From positions 372,001 to 436,000 of the forward strand of contig NZ_JAVDQG010000001.1 in assembly GCF_031454155.1 (NCBI RefSeq): a stretch of DNA of 64,000 nt. Reading direction: 5' to 3'. A model generated the notes under the pieces. It was not told the DNA's origin and searched no databases. It worked only from the letters and a program-made list of their open reading frames with translations. The translations under genes were made by a program, and so were the position numbers. The DNA comes from Desmospora profundinema. Its GTDB lineage: Bacteria > Bacillota > Bacilli > Thermoactinomycetales > DSM-45169. Position 1 is the stretch's first letter, and the number at the start of each line of letters is the position of its first letter. Below, in pieces: positions 52,985 to 61,563 of the stretch.

Positions 52985-53539
52985 TTATCCCTCCCTCTCA
53001 GCATAATGGTCTACTGCAAAACTGTATATCACTTTTACTACGTAAAAAAGCAGCAGGATAAAGAGAAATTTCGGAATGGGGTAAAAAAGCAAGAACAGGC
53101 CCCCGATCCCGCTCGTTAAAAAAACAGCCGCAATCACTCTTTGGGCAGGATGGTTGATGAATCGGTTCACGAACAAGGCTGAAAGGATGGTGTAACCCCA
53201 GACGGCGATGCAAGCTGCAAAATAATTCCACAGTATGAGAGCGAAAATAACCGGTTGGACATGGATGAACAGGAAAATGTACCGTGCAGTTGGTCGATGC
53301 TTATAGTAGTGATTCGTTCCAAATGTAAGATTGGCAATCACTCCCCCGGTTATATCCAGTGCCAATGATGCGAGAATGACTATTTTCCAAAGCTCAAGCT
53401 CCCTCCACTCGGAGTAAGTGAAAGCAAAGAGAACGACCGTCATTGTAACGCTGAAGATTATAGTGATTCCTAACTCCAGCTTGGTCGTTCTTTTCCCCCA
53501 TACTTCATGGAAAAATGGCGGCACATTGACGGTTTTCAT
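52985..53539 (-). CDS. Multi-pass membrane protein under TetR control
   Basis: 184 residues with five to six hydrophobic segments (about 22-45, 50-70, 85-105, 110-125, 135-155 and 158-175). No known motif. The start ATG at 53539 follows GGAGGG. A TetR-type palindrome lies just upstream at 53559-53580 and the tetR gene follows upstream on the same strand, so the two form a regulated pair. Function unknown. Confidence 0.7.
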   Translation of the reverse strand: MKTVNVPPFFHEVWGKRTTKLELGITIIFSVTMTVVLFAFTYSEWRELELWKIVILASLALDITGGVIANLTFGTNHYYKHRPTARYIFLFIHVQPVIFALILWNYFAACIAVWGYTILSALFVNRFINHPAQRVIAAVFLTSGIGGLFLLFYPIPKFLFILLLFYVVKVIYSFAVDHYAEREG

Positions 53540-53558
53540 ACCGATCCCTCCATTAAAA

Positions 53559-53580
53559 ACTAACCGTCTGTATGGTCAGT
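53559..53580. promoter_or_regulatory. TetR-type palindrome before the membrane protein gene
   Basis: ACTAACCGTCTGTATGGTCAGT has ACTnACC/GGTnAGT symmetry. It resembles the site upstream of the tetR gene at 54235-54254. Confidence 0.55.
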
Positions 53581-53598
53581 TTGTTGATGCGATTTTAC

Positions 53599-54204
53599 TC
53601 ACTGCTCTGACAGCAGTTGATAAATCATTTGTACTTGGAGTTGCCATGCTTGTTTAAATCGTGCGCCCTCCCCGGTAAGTAAGTAATGTAAGCCCATGCC
53701 GTCCATTGTAGACAACAGAATCGTTGCAATCGACTCCACTGTCTCTTGCGGAACAGGATGAGGGGTTAACTGTGTGAGATGCTTGGATAGCCGTACAGCC
53801 ATTTGATCGGCGCAAGAAGCAAGCGCCTTTTGATACTCCGAATCAAACATCCCCTCGTGATAATAGGAAAAAAAAGCTCTAACCGTTTTGAGGTGATCTT
53901 CCGGAAGTTGAAAAAATGATCGGCCCAGCGATTGTAAAAAATCATCCAGATCACGATATTCGGCGTCCAACTGTCCAAGAAGATCATCAAATATAATATA
54001 GAGGGCATGCATCCGTATCTCATCGATCGAATGAAAATGATGAAAAATGTTGCTCTTGCTCACACTAGTCGCTTTGGCTAATTTGGCGGCGGATACCTCT
54101 TTGATTCCGTCTTCAGCGATCATGGCAATCGTCTCTCTCAGGATCCGCCTGCGCGTCTGTTCCCCTCTTTCCAGGCGTTTGTCACGTGGTCTGTTCCGTT
54201 CCAA
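53599..54204 (-). CDS. TetR family regulator
   Basis: 201 residues. The HTH has ILRETIAMIAEDGIKEVSAAKLAKATSVSKSNIFHHFHSIDEI. The C-terminal ~130 residues carry a ligand pocket-like helical domain. TTG at 54204 is seven bases after AAGGAGG; an ATG further upstream at 54255 lies beyond the operator. It probably represses itself and the membrane protein gene downstream. Confidence 0.87.
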   Translation of the reverse strand: MERNRPRDKRLERGEQTRRRILRETIAMIAEDGIKEVSAAKLAKATSVSKSNIFHHFHSIDEIRMHALYIIFDDLLGQLDAEYRDLDDFLQSLGRSFFQLPEDHLKTVRAFFSYYHEGMFDSEYQKALASCADQMAVRLSKHLTQLTPHPVPQETVESIATILLSTMDGMGLHYLLTGEGARFKQAWQLQVQMIYQLLSEQ

Positions 54205-54234
54205 TTGATTCCCTCCTTCCAGTTTTACTATATA

Positions 54235-54254
54235 ACTGACCGATCGAACAGTCA
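54235..54254. promoter_or_regulatory. TetR operator upstream of tetR
   Basis: ACTGACCGATCGAACAGTCA, a TGACnGnnCGnnCnGTCA-type palindrome common for TetR regulators. Confidence 0.6.
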
Positions 54255-54373
54255 ATATACCGGCTGATTTTTCTGATCAACAGCAGCCGTTTTCCTTCAA
54301 CAGGGTGCAGGAATAACGCCCCCCTCCTGTCCATATACATGGTACAAACCGTCCGCAGACGGGAGGGGACCGC

Positions 54374-54835
54374 GTGAGTGACAAATGGAAGCCGCTGTTG
54401 CGATCACTGCTCATTTATCTCACCATCATCGCAATCACCATATTGGGTACTCAATACTACCAGCAAAAACAGACACAGTCGTATATCCAAAGCTTTAAGG
54501 ATAAGAAGGGCCAGCATATCCTAAATGAGATCTCCGATACCTACAAAATGACCATCGAGCACTACTCCAACTACAAGCTGAACAAAGAAAGAAAAAAAGA
54601 ATTGATCAACAAACTAAACCGGTTGAGCAGTGAGCTGCGGAAAGTGGATGAACAGATCAATACCGGCGATGTGGGGGATCGCATTGACTTTTCCTTTATT
54701 TATCATGACATCAAGCTGGTCAATATCGCCCTGGCCGATACAACCAAAGACGATATCATCCCTGTCATCGTCCTCCACGGGATGGAGGGGCTCGGAGAAC
54801 TGAAAAAAGAAATCACCTATATGGAATACCGATAG
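54374..54835 (+). CDS. Hypothetical single-pass membrane protein
   Basis: 153 residues. One N-terminal hydrophobic helix (about 10-28), then a charged, probably coiled-coil extracytoplasmic region (YKLNKERKKELINKLNRLSSELRKVDEQIN). GTG start behind GGAGGGG. No known family. Terminated at 54825-54856. Confidence 0.65.
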   Translation: MSDKWKPLLRSLLIYLTIIAITILGTQYYQQKQTQSYIQSFKDKKGQHILNEISDTYKMTIEHYSNYKLNKERKKELINKLNRLSSELRKVDEQINTGDVGDRIDFSFIYHDIKLVNIALADTTKDDIIPVIVLHGMEGLGELKKEITYMEYR

Positions 54836-54856
54836 CGGATGTCCGTTATCGGTATT
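54825..54856 (+). terminator. Terminator overlapping the end of the 54374 gene
   Basis: AATACCGATA pairs with TATCGGTATT; the stop codon is within the hairpin. Confidence 0.7.
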
Positions 54857-54944
54857 ATTGTCAGGATCTTGCCATATTCCCCTCCTGTTTAAACCAACAA
54901 AGTTCGCTATAAATAAAGAGACTACCCATGGAGGAGGAGTCCCA

Positions 54945-55526
54945 ATGTCCAAACGAATCCTGATTATCCAAGGTCATCCCCATCCGGACAGTTTATCGTC
55001 ATCTCTCGCCCAAGCATATCAGCGCGGAGCCGAATCTACCGATCGGGACGTTCGTTTATTGGAACTGGACAAGCTCACTTTTGATCCTAATTTAGCTTAC
55101 GGTTATAAAAAACGCATGCCTTTAGAAGCGGATCTGGAAACCGCCCAAGAATGGATTCATTGGTCGGATCATATTGTTTGGACGTTTCCAGTCTGGTGGG
55201 GAATGCCGCCTGCTCTGTTGAAGGGTTTTATCGACCGAGTATTTCTGCCCGGCTTTGCTTTTAAGTATCATGATAAGGGAGTCGGTTGGGATCGGCTGCT
55301 CACGGGCCGAACGGCGAGAGTCTTCATCACGATGGACGCCCCGTTTTGGTATTATCGTTGGGCATACGGAAAGCCCGCACACCGGGCTTTTAAGAGAATG
55401 ATTATGGAGTTTTGCGGAATCCGCCCTGTGAGGTTTACCAACCTCTCTTCCGTTAAACACGCTTCGGAAGAACGAATTCGGCAATGGTTGAAAGAGGCGG
55501 AGCAGTTGGGCCGACAGGGAAAATAA
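54945..55526 (+). CDS. NAD(P)H-quinone oxidoreductase, flavodoxin fold
   Basis: 193 residues. ILIIQGHPHPDSLSSSLAQAY binds the flavin phosphate; FPVWWGMPPALLKGFIDRVFLPGFAFKY is the signature of the NQO1/KefF/MdaB group. It likely reduces quinones with two electrons and protects against electrophiles. ATG behind GGAGGAGG. A single-gene unit; a hairpin follows. Confidence 0.87.
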   Translation: MSKRILIIQGHPHPDSLSSSLAQAYQRGAESTDRDVRLLELDKLTFDPNLAYGYKKRMPLEADLETAQEWIHWSDHIVWTFPVWWGMPPALLKGFIDRVFLPGFAFKYHDKGVGWDRLLTGRTARVFITMDAPFWYYRWAYGKPAHRAFKRMIMEFCGIRPVRFTNLSSVKHASEERIRQWLKEAEQLGRQGK

Positions 55527-55553
55527 GCGGCATACGAGGAGAAACGGTGAATG

Positions 55554-55590
55554 AACAGGAACGCCGCTCAAGAAAAGCGCCGTTCCTGTT
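55554..55590. terminator. Bidirectional terminator
   Basis: AACAGGAACG pairs with CGTTCCTGTT, with a second GCG/CGC pairing inside. It lies between the convergent oxidoreductase and yneA-like genes. Confidence 0.8.
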
Positions 55591-55864
55591 AATCATATAC
55601 GGGAACTTTTAACTCTTGACCCGGATGAATCACGGCTTCCCTCAATCCGTTGATTTCACGGATCACATTTACAACCTGGCGCACATCCCGATCCTGACCG
55701 GCCGCTTGTCTCGCAATCGACCATAACGTGTCCCCCGGCTGAACCTGGATTACCTGCATGTGATCGGGAGAAAGCGCCGCCCCCTCGTTCCTCCAAGCAA
55801 ATGCCAAACATAGGATGAAGATCAAGGCGACGATTCCCCATCCGAATGGATTCATCCCCTTCAC
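55589..55864 (-). CDS. YneA-like LysM cell-division suppressor
   Basis: 91 residues. One N-terminal membrane segment (about 6-24) and a LysM domain ([13 protein letters not shown]..., [20 protein letters not shown]). In Bacillus, yneA lies divergent from lexA and blocks division during the SOS response. Here the gene has the same size, architecture and position, and shares the region containing two LexA-type boxes. GTG at 55864 follows GGAGGG; the ATG three codons later is an alternative. Confidence 0.85.
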   Translation of the reverse strand: MKGMNPFGWGIVALIFILCLAFAWRNEGAALSPDHMQVIQVQPGDTLWSIARQAAGQDRDVRQVVNVIREINGLREAVIHPGQELKVPVYD

Positions 55865-55923
55865 GGCTTCTCCCTCCGTTATCATTTTGGTACAAGCTAT
55901 GTCGATCGATATCAGGTTATTAC

Positions 55924-55937
55924 GGAACACATGTTCT
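55924..55937. promoter_or_regulatory. LexA box 1
   Basis: GGAACACATGTTCT, one mismatch per side from the CGAACRNRYGTTCG consensus. Located between lexA and yneA. Confidence 0.7.
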
Positions 55938-55951
55938 GTCAAGCGGAAATT

Positions 55952-55991
55952 CGAACCTATGTTTGTACTTTTCCACATCTTCATGTATACT
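55952..55991 (+). promoter_or_regulatory. LexA box 2 and lexA promoter
   Basis: CGAACCTATGTTTG (55952-55965) fits CGAACNNNNGTTYG. It overlaps the -35 TTGTAC (55963-55968); TATACT (55986-55991) is the -10 with a 17-bp spacer. LexA binding would block its own transcription. Confidence 0.8.
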
Positions 55992-56065
55992 GGAAGAAAC
56001 CATACGGAATCATGCCTGAAGCTGGGATATCCGCACACAAGAAGAATGGAAAGGGGATGAATGGC

Positions 56066-56692
56066 GTGTCCAAACTGTCACCGCGGCAACAAGCTATACT
56101 CAACTACATAAAGCAGGAAGTACGGGAAAAGGGGTATCCCCCCTCTGTCCGGGAAATCGGTGAAGCGGTCGGGCTGGCATCCAGCTCCACGGTACATGGA
56201 CATCTCTCCCGTTTGGAGAAAAAAGGACTGATTCGCCGGGATCCCACCAAACCCCGTGCGATTGAGGTGTTGGATGAAGAAGACAGCCTGTTGCCGGACC
56301 TCGCCGCCAATACCGTCTTGGTTCCCTTGGTGGGAAAAGTAACCGCCGGTGAACCGATTACGGCAGTGGAAAACGTGGAGGATTATTTCCCTCTTCCCCG
56401 TCGCATGGTTGGCCAGGAAGATTCTGTTTTCCTTCTGTCGGTCCGCGGGGACAGTATGATCAACGCCGGTGTCATGGATGGGGACTACGTCCTTGTCCGT
56501 CAACAGCAATCCGCCGACAACGGAGACATCATCGTCGCCATGACCCCCGACTCGGAAGCGACGGTTAAACGCTTTTTCAAAGAGAAAAACCGAATTCGCC
56601 TGCAACCGGAAAACGATCAAATGGAACCCATCCTCCTGCCTGAAGTTACCATTCTGGGCAAAGTGATTGGCTTGTTCCGGGAGCTGCATTGA
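56066..56692 (+). CDS. lexA: LexA repressor
   Basis: 208 residues. The wHTH spans about 1-65 ([32 protein letters not shown]). The self-cleavage Ala-Gly is in VTAGEPI near 90, the catalytic Ser in GDSMI near 130, and Lys in ATVKRFF near 168. It represses SOS genes until RecA promotes self-cleavage. GTG at 56066 (nine bases after AAGGGG) is preferred; ATG at 56057 would abut the site. Confidence 0.96.
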   Translation: MSKLSPRQQAILNYIKQEVREKGYPPSVREIGEAVGLASSSTVHGHLSRLEKKGLIRRDPTKPRAIEVLDEEDSLLPDLAANTVLVPLVGKVTAGEPITAVENVEDYFPLPRRMVGQEDSVFLLSVRGDSMINAGVMDGDYVLVRQQQSADNGDIIVAMTPDSEATVKRFFKEKNRIRLQPENDQMEPILLPEVTILGKVIGLFRELH

Positions 56693-56712
56693 TCAAACCG
56701 CGACAAAGACGT

Positions 56713-56737
56713 GGCTGCGAAAAGCAGCCTTTTTTTG
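56713..56737 (+). terminator. Terminator of lexA
   Basis: GGCTGC pairs with GCAGCC, then a long T run. Confidence 0.85.
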
Positions 56738-56750
56738 TTTTTAAGCCATC

Positions 56751-56788
56751 AGAAAGCCCGGAACTCCATATGAAGGTCCGGGCTTTCT
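56751..56788. terminator. Second hairpin after lexA
   Basis: AGAAAGCCCGGA pairs with TCCGGGCTTTCT. No strong T run. Confidence 0.55.
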
Positions 56789-56903
56789 GATGCAGGAAAC
56801 CACTCCCCCCATCCTTTGTCTACATAATAAGTCCTGATACAGAAATAATATAGTCGTCGATCATATAAGTTCCATAAACTTACACGATGTTTGGAGGGAA
56901 AGA

Positions 56904-58067
56904 ATGCTTAGAGATGTTATTCGAACCATGGGGGTTGCATTAGCATTCGCTTTTTTTGTGTCGTTTGCCTTCTTATCACCAGCTTTAGCTATTAAAATGA
57001 CGGATAAACCCATAATCACAGTAAGTGTGAGATCCAGTTCAACAGCAGCGTTCGAAAGTAAAATGGAATTAAGCAATGCCGAGATGACAAAAGCATGGCG
57101 AAAAGCCCAAAAGAAAAAAGCTGACGTTCCATTTTCTCTAACAGATATATATGTAACGATCCGGCAAGCGGGACAGGAACGCCATTTTCGGATGGAGTCC
57201 TCCGGGACATTATGGGATGAAACGACTAGGGAACGCCTGATCCTTCCCAAAAAAACGGCCAAAAAGCTCCAAAGTTATGGAAGAAAGCTTAGAGGGCATC
57301 ATTACGGCAAATTGATCCCTTGGAAAGAAGCGAAGTACATTCTCCCTAAAAAGCACATGTTTACGGTCCTTGATTTAGAGACCGGTCTGTCGTTTCGTGT
57401 TCAGCGTCGAGCGGGCAGTAAACATGCCGACGTACAGCCACTTACAAAACAAGATACTAAAATAATGAAGCAGATTTATCACAATCGTTGGAGCTGGAAT
57501 CGGAAAGCGATTCTGGTTCATTCGGGAAAGGAATGGTTGGCCGCATCCATGAACGGGATGCCTCACGGCGGCGGCGGTATTCGGAATAACGGCTTTTCCG
57601 GTCATTTTTGCATCCATTTTTCAGGCAGTACGACACATCGCTCAAAAGATCCGGATTTAACACATCAATTGATGATCAATAAAGCGGCAGGGAACGTAAG
57701 AGTGTTCTTACGTTCGGCAACTCCGCAAATGTTGGCGGAAAGCTTCATTGAAGCCCTGTCCCATCAGGATTCGGAAATCCTTCAACTGCTTTCCGAGGGC
57801 CTTACTCGGGAAAAACAGGACTTTTTTATGAGAGAGATGAAAAGGCTGACGTTCATTCGCTCGAAAAAACAGACAGGAGCCACGAATGAGAAGATCTCAG
57901 CTGATCTATTGTTCACCGAGGTTCGGTTGCCAGTAACCCTTTACCGCGACCGTAAAAAACAGAATACGACTTATTTGTTTCTACTCAGTCGAATCTCGGA
58001 CCAGTCACCATGGTGTATTCAGGACATATTGACTGATGAAATTCAAAGTGACCGCAAAAAGGAGTAA
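56904..58067 (+). CDS. Secreted protein with L,D-transpeptidase-like Cys/His motif
   Basis: 387 residues. A signal peptide (cut near SPALA, residue ~29) is followed by a basic region. The core (about 145-265) has FTVLDLETGLSFRVQRRAGSKHADVQ and SGHFCIHFSGSTTH, resembling the Cys/His catalytic arrangement of YkuD enzymes. HADV and the following Cys/His could be the reactive residues. The C-terminal ~110 residues have no motif. It may cross-link or remodel cell wall or spore peptidoglycan; the function is inferred from weak motif similarity. GGAGGG precedes the ATG. Confidence 0.6.
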   Translation: MLRDVIRTMGVALAFAFFVSFAFLSPALAIKMTDKPIITVSVRSSSTAAFESKMELSNAEMTKAWRKAQKKKADVPFSLTDIYVTIRQAGQERHFRMESSGTLWDETTRERLILPKKTAKKLQSYGRKLRGHHYGKLIPWKEAKYILPKKHMFTVLDLETGLSFRVQRRAGSKHADVQPLTKQDTKIMKQIYHNRWSWNRKAILVHSGKEWLAASMNGMPHGGGGIRNNGFSGHFCIHFSGSTTHRSKDPDLTHQLMINKAAGNVRVFLRSATPQMLAESFIEALSHQDSEILQLLSEGLTREKQDFFMREMKRLTFIRSKKQTGATNEKISADLLFTEVRLPVTLYRDRKKQNTTYLFLLSRISDQSPWCIQDILTDEIQSDRKKE

Positions 58068-58133
58068 TCCCCCTTTTAGGGTCAACCTTGGGCAGTCATA
58101 CCAGGTTCCACTTCGCAAAGAGCCGTCCCCTCA

Positions 58134-58568
58134 TTAGGATCCTTCTATTTCCTCCGCAAATCGGCGGATTCGCTCTTCGATCTGGTCACGCACCCGTTGG
58201 AAGACAGCCCAGACTTCCTCTTCGGTCCCCTCCGCCTTAGCAGGGTCGTCAAAGCCCCAGTGTTGCCGATTGACCTGTGACGGGGTCATGGGACACTTGT
58301 CGTTGGCGTCCCCACACAAAGTGATGGCGTAATTGGCGGTGTTCAGGATCTGGGGGTCGATGATATCAGACGTCTGATCGGAAATGTCGATCCCCTTCTC
58401 CTCCATCGCTTTTACTGCCTTCGGGTTTAAACCGTGAGCCTCGATGCCGGCACTGTAGACGTTGAAGCGGTCCCCAAGGATCTTCCTGCCGAATCCTTCC
58501 GCCATTTGACTGCGACAGGAGTTGCCGGTGCAAAGAAAATAGATTGTTTTTTTTCCATTGTTGGTCAT
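58134..58568 (-). CDS. arsC: Arsenate reductase, thioredoxin-coupled
   Basis: 144 residues of the low-molecular-weight phosphatase type. CTGNSCRSQ near 13 holds the nucleophile, and the redox cysteines lie in [11 protein letters not shown] near 83-90. It reduces arsenate to arsenite for ArsB export. GGAGGG precedes the ATG. Last gene of arsR-arsB-arsC. Confidence 0.94.
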   Translation of the reverse strand: MTNNGKKTIYFLCTGNSCRSQMAEGFGRKILGDRFNVYSAGIEAHGLNPKAVKAMEEKGIDISDQTSDIIDPQILNTANYAITLCGDANDKCPMTPSQVNRQHWGFDDPAKAEGTEEEVWAVFQRVRDQIEERIRRFAEEIEGS

Positions 58569-58593
58569 GATGAATTCCCTCCATCGATTGATA

Positions 58594-59895
58594 TTAGTGG
58601 ATCAAAATCAGCCAGATATACAGGCCGAACAGCGTAATCAGCAGTGTGGGAATGGTGAGGATGATGCCCACTTTAAAGTAATAACCCCAGGTAATCTTCA
58701 CACCTTTGCGGGAGAGGACGTGAAGCCAGAGCAAGGTCGCCAGCGAACCGATTGGAGTAATCTTCGGTCCGAGGTCAGAACCGATCACGTTGGCATAGAC
58801 CAACGCTTCCCGCATCAGTCCATCGGTTGCCGTAGCGTTAATGGCCAGGGCATTGATCATCACCGTCGGCATGTTATTCATGATGGACGACAGGATGGCA
58901 GCGATCAACCCCATACCTAAGGTTCCTGCCAATACCCCATGGTCCGCCGTCCATTGAATCACTCCAGCAAGCGTGTCGGTAAACCCGACGTTCTTCAAAC
59001 CATAGACCACCACATACATGCCGATGGAGAAAACAACGACGGTCCAGGGGGCTTCTCTTACCAACTGCTTCGTCCGAATCACGGGGCTGCGCCGGGCGGC
59101 CAAAATGAACCAAATGGCTGCCGCACCGGCAATGATGGAGACGGGGACACCCAGCGGTTCGCTGAAGAGATATCCGATCAGCAAGATTCCCAGCATCACC
59201 CACGAGAGGCGGAAGAGACGGAGATCGTTGATGGCCTCCCGGGGCTTTTGCAGTTGAGAAAGATCATAGTTCTTCGGGATGCTCTTGCGGAAAAACAGGA
59301 ATAAAACCAGGAGACTGGCTCCCAGCGCAAACAGATTGGGAACGATCATACGAGTGGCATACTCGACGAACCCGATTCCAAAATAGTCGGCGGAGACAAT
59401 GTTCACAAGGTTGCTCACCACCAGCGGTAATGAGGTGGTGTCGGCGATAAAGCCACTGGCCATCACAAAAGCGAGGATCATTTTTTCCTCAAAGCGAAGG
59501 GCCCGGACCATCGCTAACACAATTGGGGTGAGAATCAAGGCCGCCCCGTCGTTGGCGAAGAAAGCCGCCACCGCCGCTCCTAACATAATGACATAGACGA
59601 ACATCCTTCGTCCGTTTCCGCCGGCCAGACGCGCCATGTGAAGGGCCGCCCATTCAAAGAACCCGATTGCATCAAGAATGAGAGAGATCAAGATCACGGC
59701 GACAAATGCCAATGTCGCGTTCCACACAATCCCGGTTACGGTCCAAACATCAGATAGCGTCACAACACCAAACAGAAGGGCTAAAACCGCTCCTCCGGTC
59801 GCCGACCATCCGATCGATAATCCCCAGGGCTGCCAGATCACAAATAACAAGGTAATGGCAAAGATGAAAAAAGAAATCCAGGCTGATGACGTCAT
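58594..59895 (-). CDS. arsB: Arsenite efflux pump
   Basis: 433 residues with about 11-12 membrane helices. The ArsB/NhaD family features include [18 protein letters not shown] near 115 and [14 protein letters not shown] near 340. It exports arsenite with the proton gradient. GGGGAGAA precedes the ATG. It begins 21 bp after arsR and ends 26 bp before arsC. Confidence 0.94.
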   Translation of the reverse strand: MTSSAWISFFIFAITLLFVIWQPWGLSIGWSATGGAVLALLFGVVTLSDVWTVTGIVWNATLAFVAVILISLILDAIGFFEWAALHMARLAGGNGRRMFVYVIMLGAAVAAFFANDGAALILTPIVLAMVRALRFEEKMILAFVMASGFIADTTSLPLVVSNLVNIVSADYFGIGFVEYATRMIVPNLFALGASLLVLFLFFRKSIPKNYDLSQLQKPREAINDLRLFRLSWVMLGILLIGYLFSEPLGVPVSIIAGAAAIWFILAARRSPVIRTKQLVREAPWTVVVFSIGMYVVVYGLKNVGFTDTLAGVIQWTADHGVLAGTLGMGLIAAILSSIMNNMPTVMINALAINATATDGLMREALVYANVIGSDLGPKITPIGSLATLLWLHVLSRKGVKITWGYYFKVGIILTIPTLLITLFGLYIWLILIH

Positions 59896-59916
59896 GGTTT
59901 CTCCCCTTATTTCTCT

Positions 59917-60255
59917 TTACTCGCACACCACTTTTTTGCCGCTCGCTTTTAACGCTTTAATCTCATGAGAAAGATCCGGCAGACTGTCCACTACAGACCG
60001 GAAATAGGGAAGCCGCTCTCCATCAAGAGAATAAATCACCCATTGACCCTGTCGGCGTTCCTTTACCAGCTTGACGTTTTTTAACTTACGCATATGCTGG
60101 GAAACCGCTGGTTGCGTCATCCCCAAAATCTCCACCAGCTCACAGACGCAAAGATCCTCTGTTTTTAACAGAGCCAACATTCGCAGACGGGTTTTATCCC
60201 CCATGGCTTTATTGCACTCGGCCAGCTCTTCCCACTCTAACTTCGTCGTGATCAT
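59917..60255 (-). CDS. arsR: ArsR family repressor
   Basis: 112 residues. The winged helix carries the metal-sensing ELCVCEL-type motif (EDLCVCELVEILGMTQPAVSQHM), with a third Cys-poor region downstream. It releases DNA on binding arsenite. ATG behind GAGGTG. The promoter/operator is at 60271-60301. Confidence 0.93.
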   Translation of the reverse strand: MITTKLEWEELAECNKAMGDKTRLRMLALLKTEDLCVCELVEILGMTQPAVSQHMRKLKNVKLVKERRQGQWVIYSLDGERLPYFRSVVDSLPDLSHEIKALKASGKKVVCE

Positions 60256-60270
60256 CCCATCACCTCATCT

Positions 60271-60301
60271 GCATATAACCATATGCTTATTATATTGTCA
60301 A
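60271..60301 (-). promoter_or_regulatory. ars promoter and operator
   Basis: On the minus strand TTGACA (60296-60301) and TTATAT (60273-60278) are 17 bp apart. The inverted repeat GCATATAACCATATGC (60271-60286) covers the -10 and is the probable ArsR site. Confidence 0.75.
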
Positions 60302-60435
60302 ACCCATATGTGCCTCCTTCCAAATCATAGACGAAATGATTGGAAAGACAAAATTGAACGATACTGTCCCCCGCCCTGATGTTGTGTATAATTATATTTA
60401 TTAATGAGTAAATATTCATATCTGGAGGGGTTGTG

Positions 60436-61038
60436 ATGAATCTTTCCTGCCAATCCTCTGTATGGGAGGACTATCTGTCTGAATCAGATGAAGTGGATGT
60501 TTTCCATCCGTTAGTCCAACAGCGAGCAAGAGGGATACGCCGTTTGTATTCAACAGCAACAGATCGTATAAAATATACATTTGAATTTGTTCGGGATCAA
60601 ATCCATCATTCATGGGATATCCAAAGTTCACGGGTCACCCGAAAAGCATCGGACGTACTGCGGTTTGGAGAAGGAATCTGCTATGCGAAATCCCACTTAC
60701 TCGTAGCCTTATTACGAGCCCAGGAAATTCCGGCCGGATTTTGCTACCAACGGCTGACACGAGGAGATACTCCTGACACGGGATATGTCATACACGCCTT
60801 AAATGCTGTCTATCTCGATTCATTGGAAAAGTGGGTTCGGATCGATGCCAGAGGCAATAAACCGGGGGTGAATGCCGAATTTTCCCCTCACGTGGAACAG
60901 TTGGCTTTTCCGATCCGCCCGGAAATGGGTGAAGTCGAATATCCCATGATCTATGTAAACCCGCAAACATCCGAGGTGTTAAAAGAACATACCCACGCAC
61001 TCGAACTGTGCCGGTATCATTTGCCAAGCGAGTTATAA
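60436..61038 (+). CDS. Transglutaminase-like protein
   Basis: 200 residues. The catalytic triad appears as Cys in EGICYAKSHLLVALL near 79, His in VIHALNAVY near 120 and Asp in VRIDARG near 136. It may be a protease or a true transglutaminase; no signal peptide, so it is cytosolic. ATG follows GGAGGGG. No neighbour explains the role. Confidence 0.83.
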   Translation: MNLSCQSSVWEDYLSESDEVDVFHPLVQQRARGIRRLYSTATDRIKYTFEFVRDQIHHSWDIQSSRVTRKASDVLRFGEGICYAKSHLLVALLRAQEIPAGFCYQRLTRGDTPDTGYVIHALNAVYLDSLEKWVRIDARGNKPGVNAEFSPHVEQLAFPIRPEMGEVEYPMIYVNPQTSEVLKEHTHALELCRYHLPSEL

Positions 61039-61134
61039 ATGCGATTGTTTTTCGATGACAATAGATGTTAGGATGATCTGCTATGTTGGTTATGGAGGTG
61101 GATATCGATGAATCACGTTGGAAATGTAACACAA

Positions 61135-61157
61135 AGCCTCCTCTATTTGAGGAGGCT
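61135..61157. terminator. Hairpin at the end of the yxdL-yxdM-yxeA operon
   Basis: AGCCTCCTC pairs with GAGGAGGCT. On the minus strand it is followed by TTTG. It lies between convergent transcription units. Confidence 0.65.
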
Positions 61158-61167
61158 GATCCTATGT

Positions 61168-61518
61168 TTAGGGTTGAAACTTTTCTCTGATGCTTGCCGG
61201 AAGGTCGTTTTTCTGTACTTCTTCATAGGTTTTCACCTGATCTTCCCCTTCGACATAAAGGCGCAGATAGGCACCTTCCCGAAGCTGACGAGCTTCCAAA
61301 GAGTCAAAGGAAAGCTCTTTTTCTTTCCCTTCTTTATCATATCCCTTCAATGTGTATACCCGTCTATTGTCAGAAGTCTCCCCTTCTCCATGAATCTGTA
61401 CATAATACTCTTCCGTGCCGGACTTTTTAATAGTGGAGATCACTTTATCTCCGGCAACGAAAAGGACACCAACGAACAACACAGCGAGGCACAACAATAG
61501 GAGCATGATTTTTTTCAT
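61168..61518 (-). CDS. yxeA: YxeA family (DUF1093) small exported protein
   Basis: 116 residues. An N-terminal hydrophobic segment (about 4-22) is followed by a beta-rich domain (YYVQIHGEG, VYTLKGYDKEGKEKELSFD, GAYLRLYVEGEDQV). ATG behind AAGGAGG. It follows the YxdM-like permease, as in Bacillus yxdLM-yxeA. Probable helper of the peptide-sensing ABC system. Confidence 0.83.
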   Translation of the reverse strand: MKKIMLLLLCLAVLFVGVLFVAGDKVISTIKKSGTEEYYVQIHGEGETSDNRRVYTLKGYDKEGKEKELSFDSLEARQLREGAYLRLYVEGEDQVKTYEEVQKNDLPASIREKFQP

Positions 61519-61563
61519 GATAAATCCTCCTTGATTGGTTTTCGTCATCTTCCCTGTCACTGA

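Noticed and set aside
61108-61500. 130-codon plus-strand frame opposite yxeA
   Set aside because: Although GGAGG precedes an ATG at 61110, the frame runs through the operon terminator and antisense to yxeA; the residues look like shadow coding.
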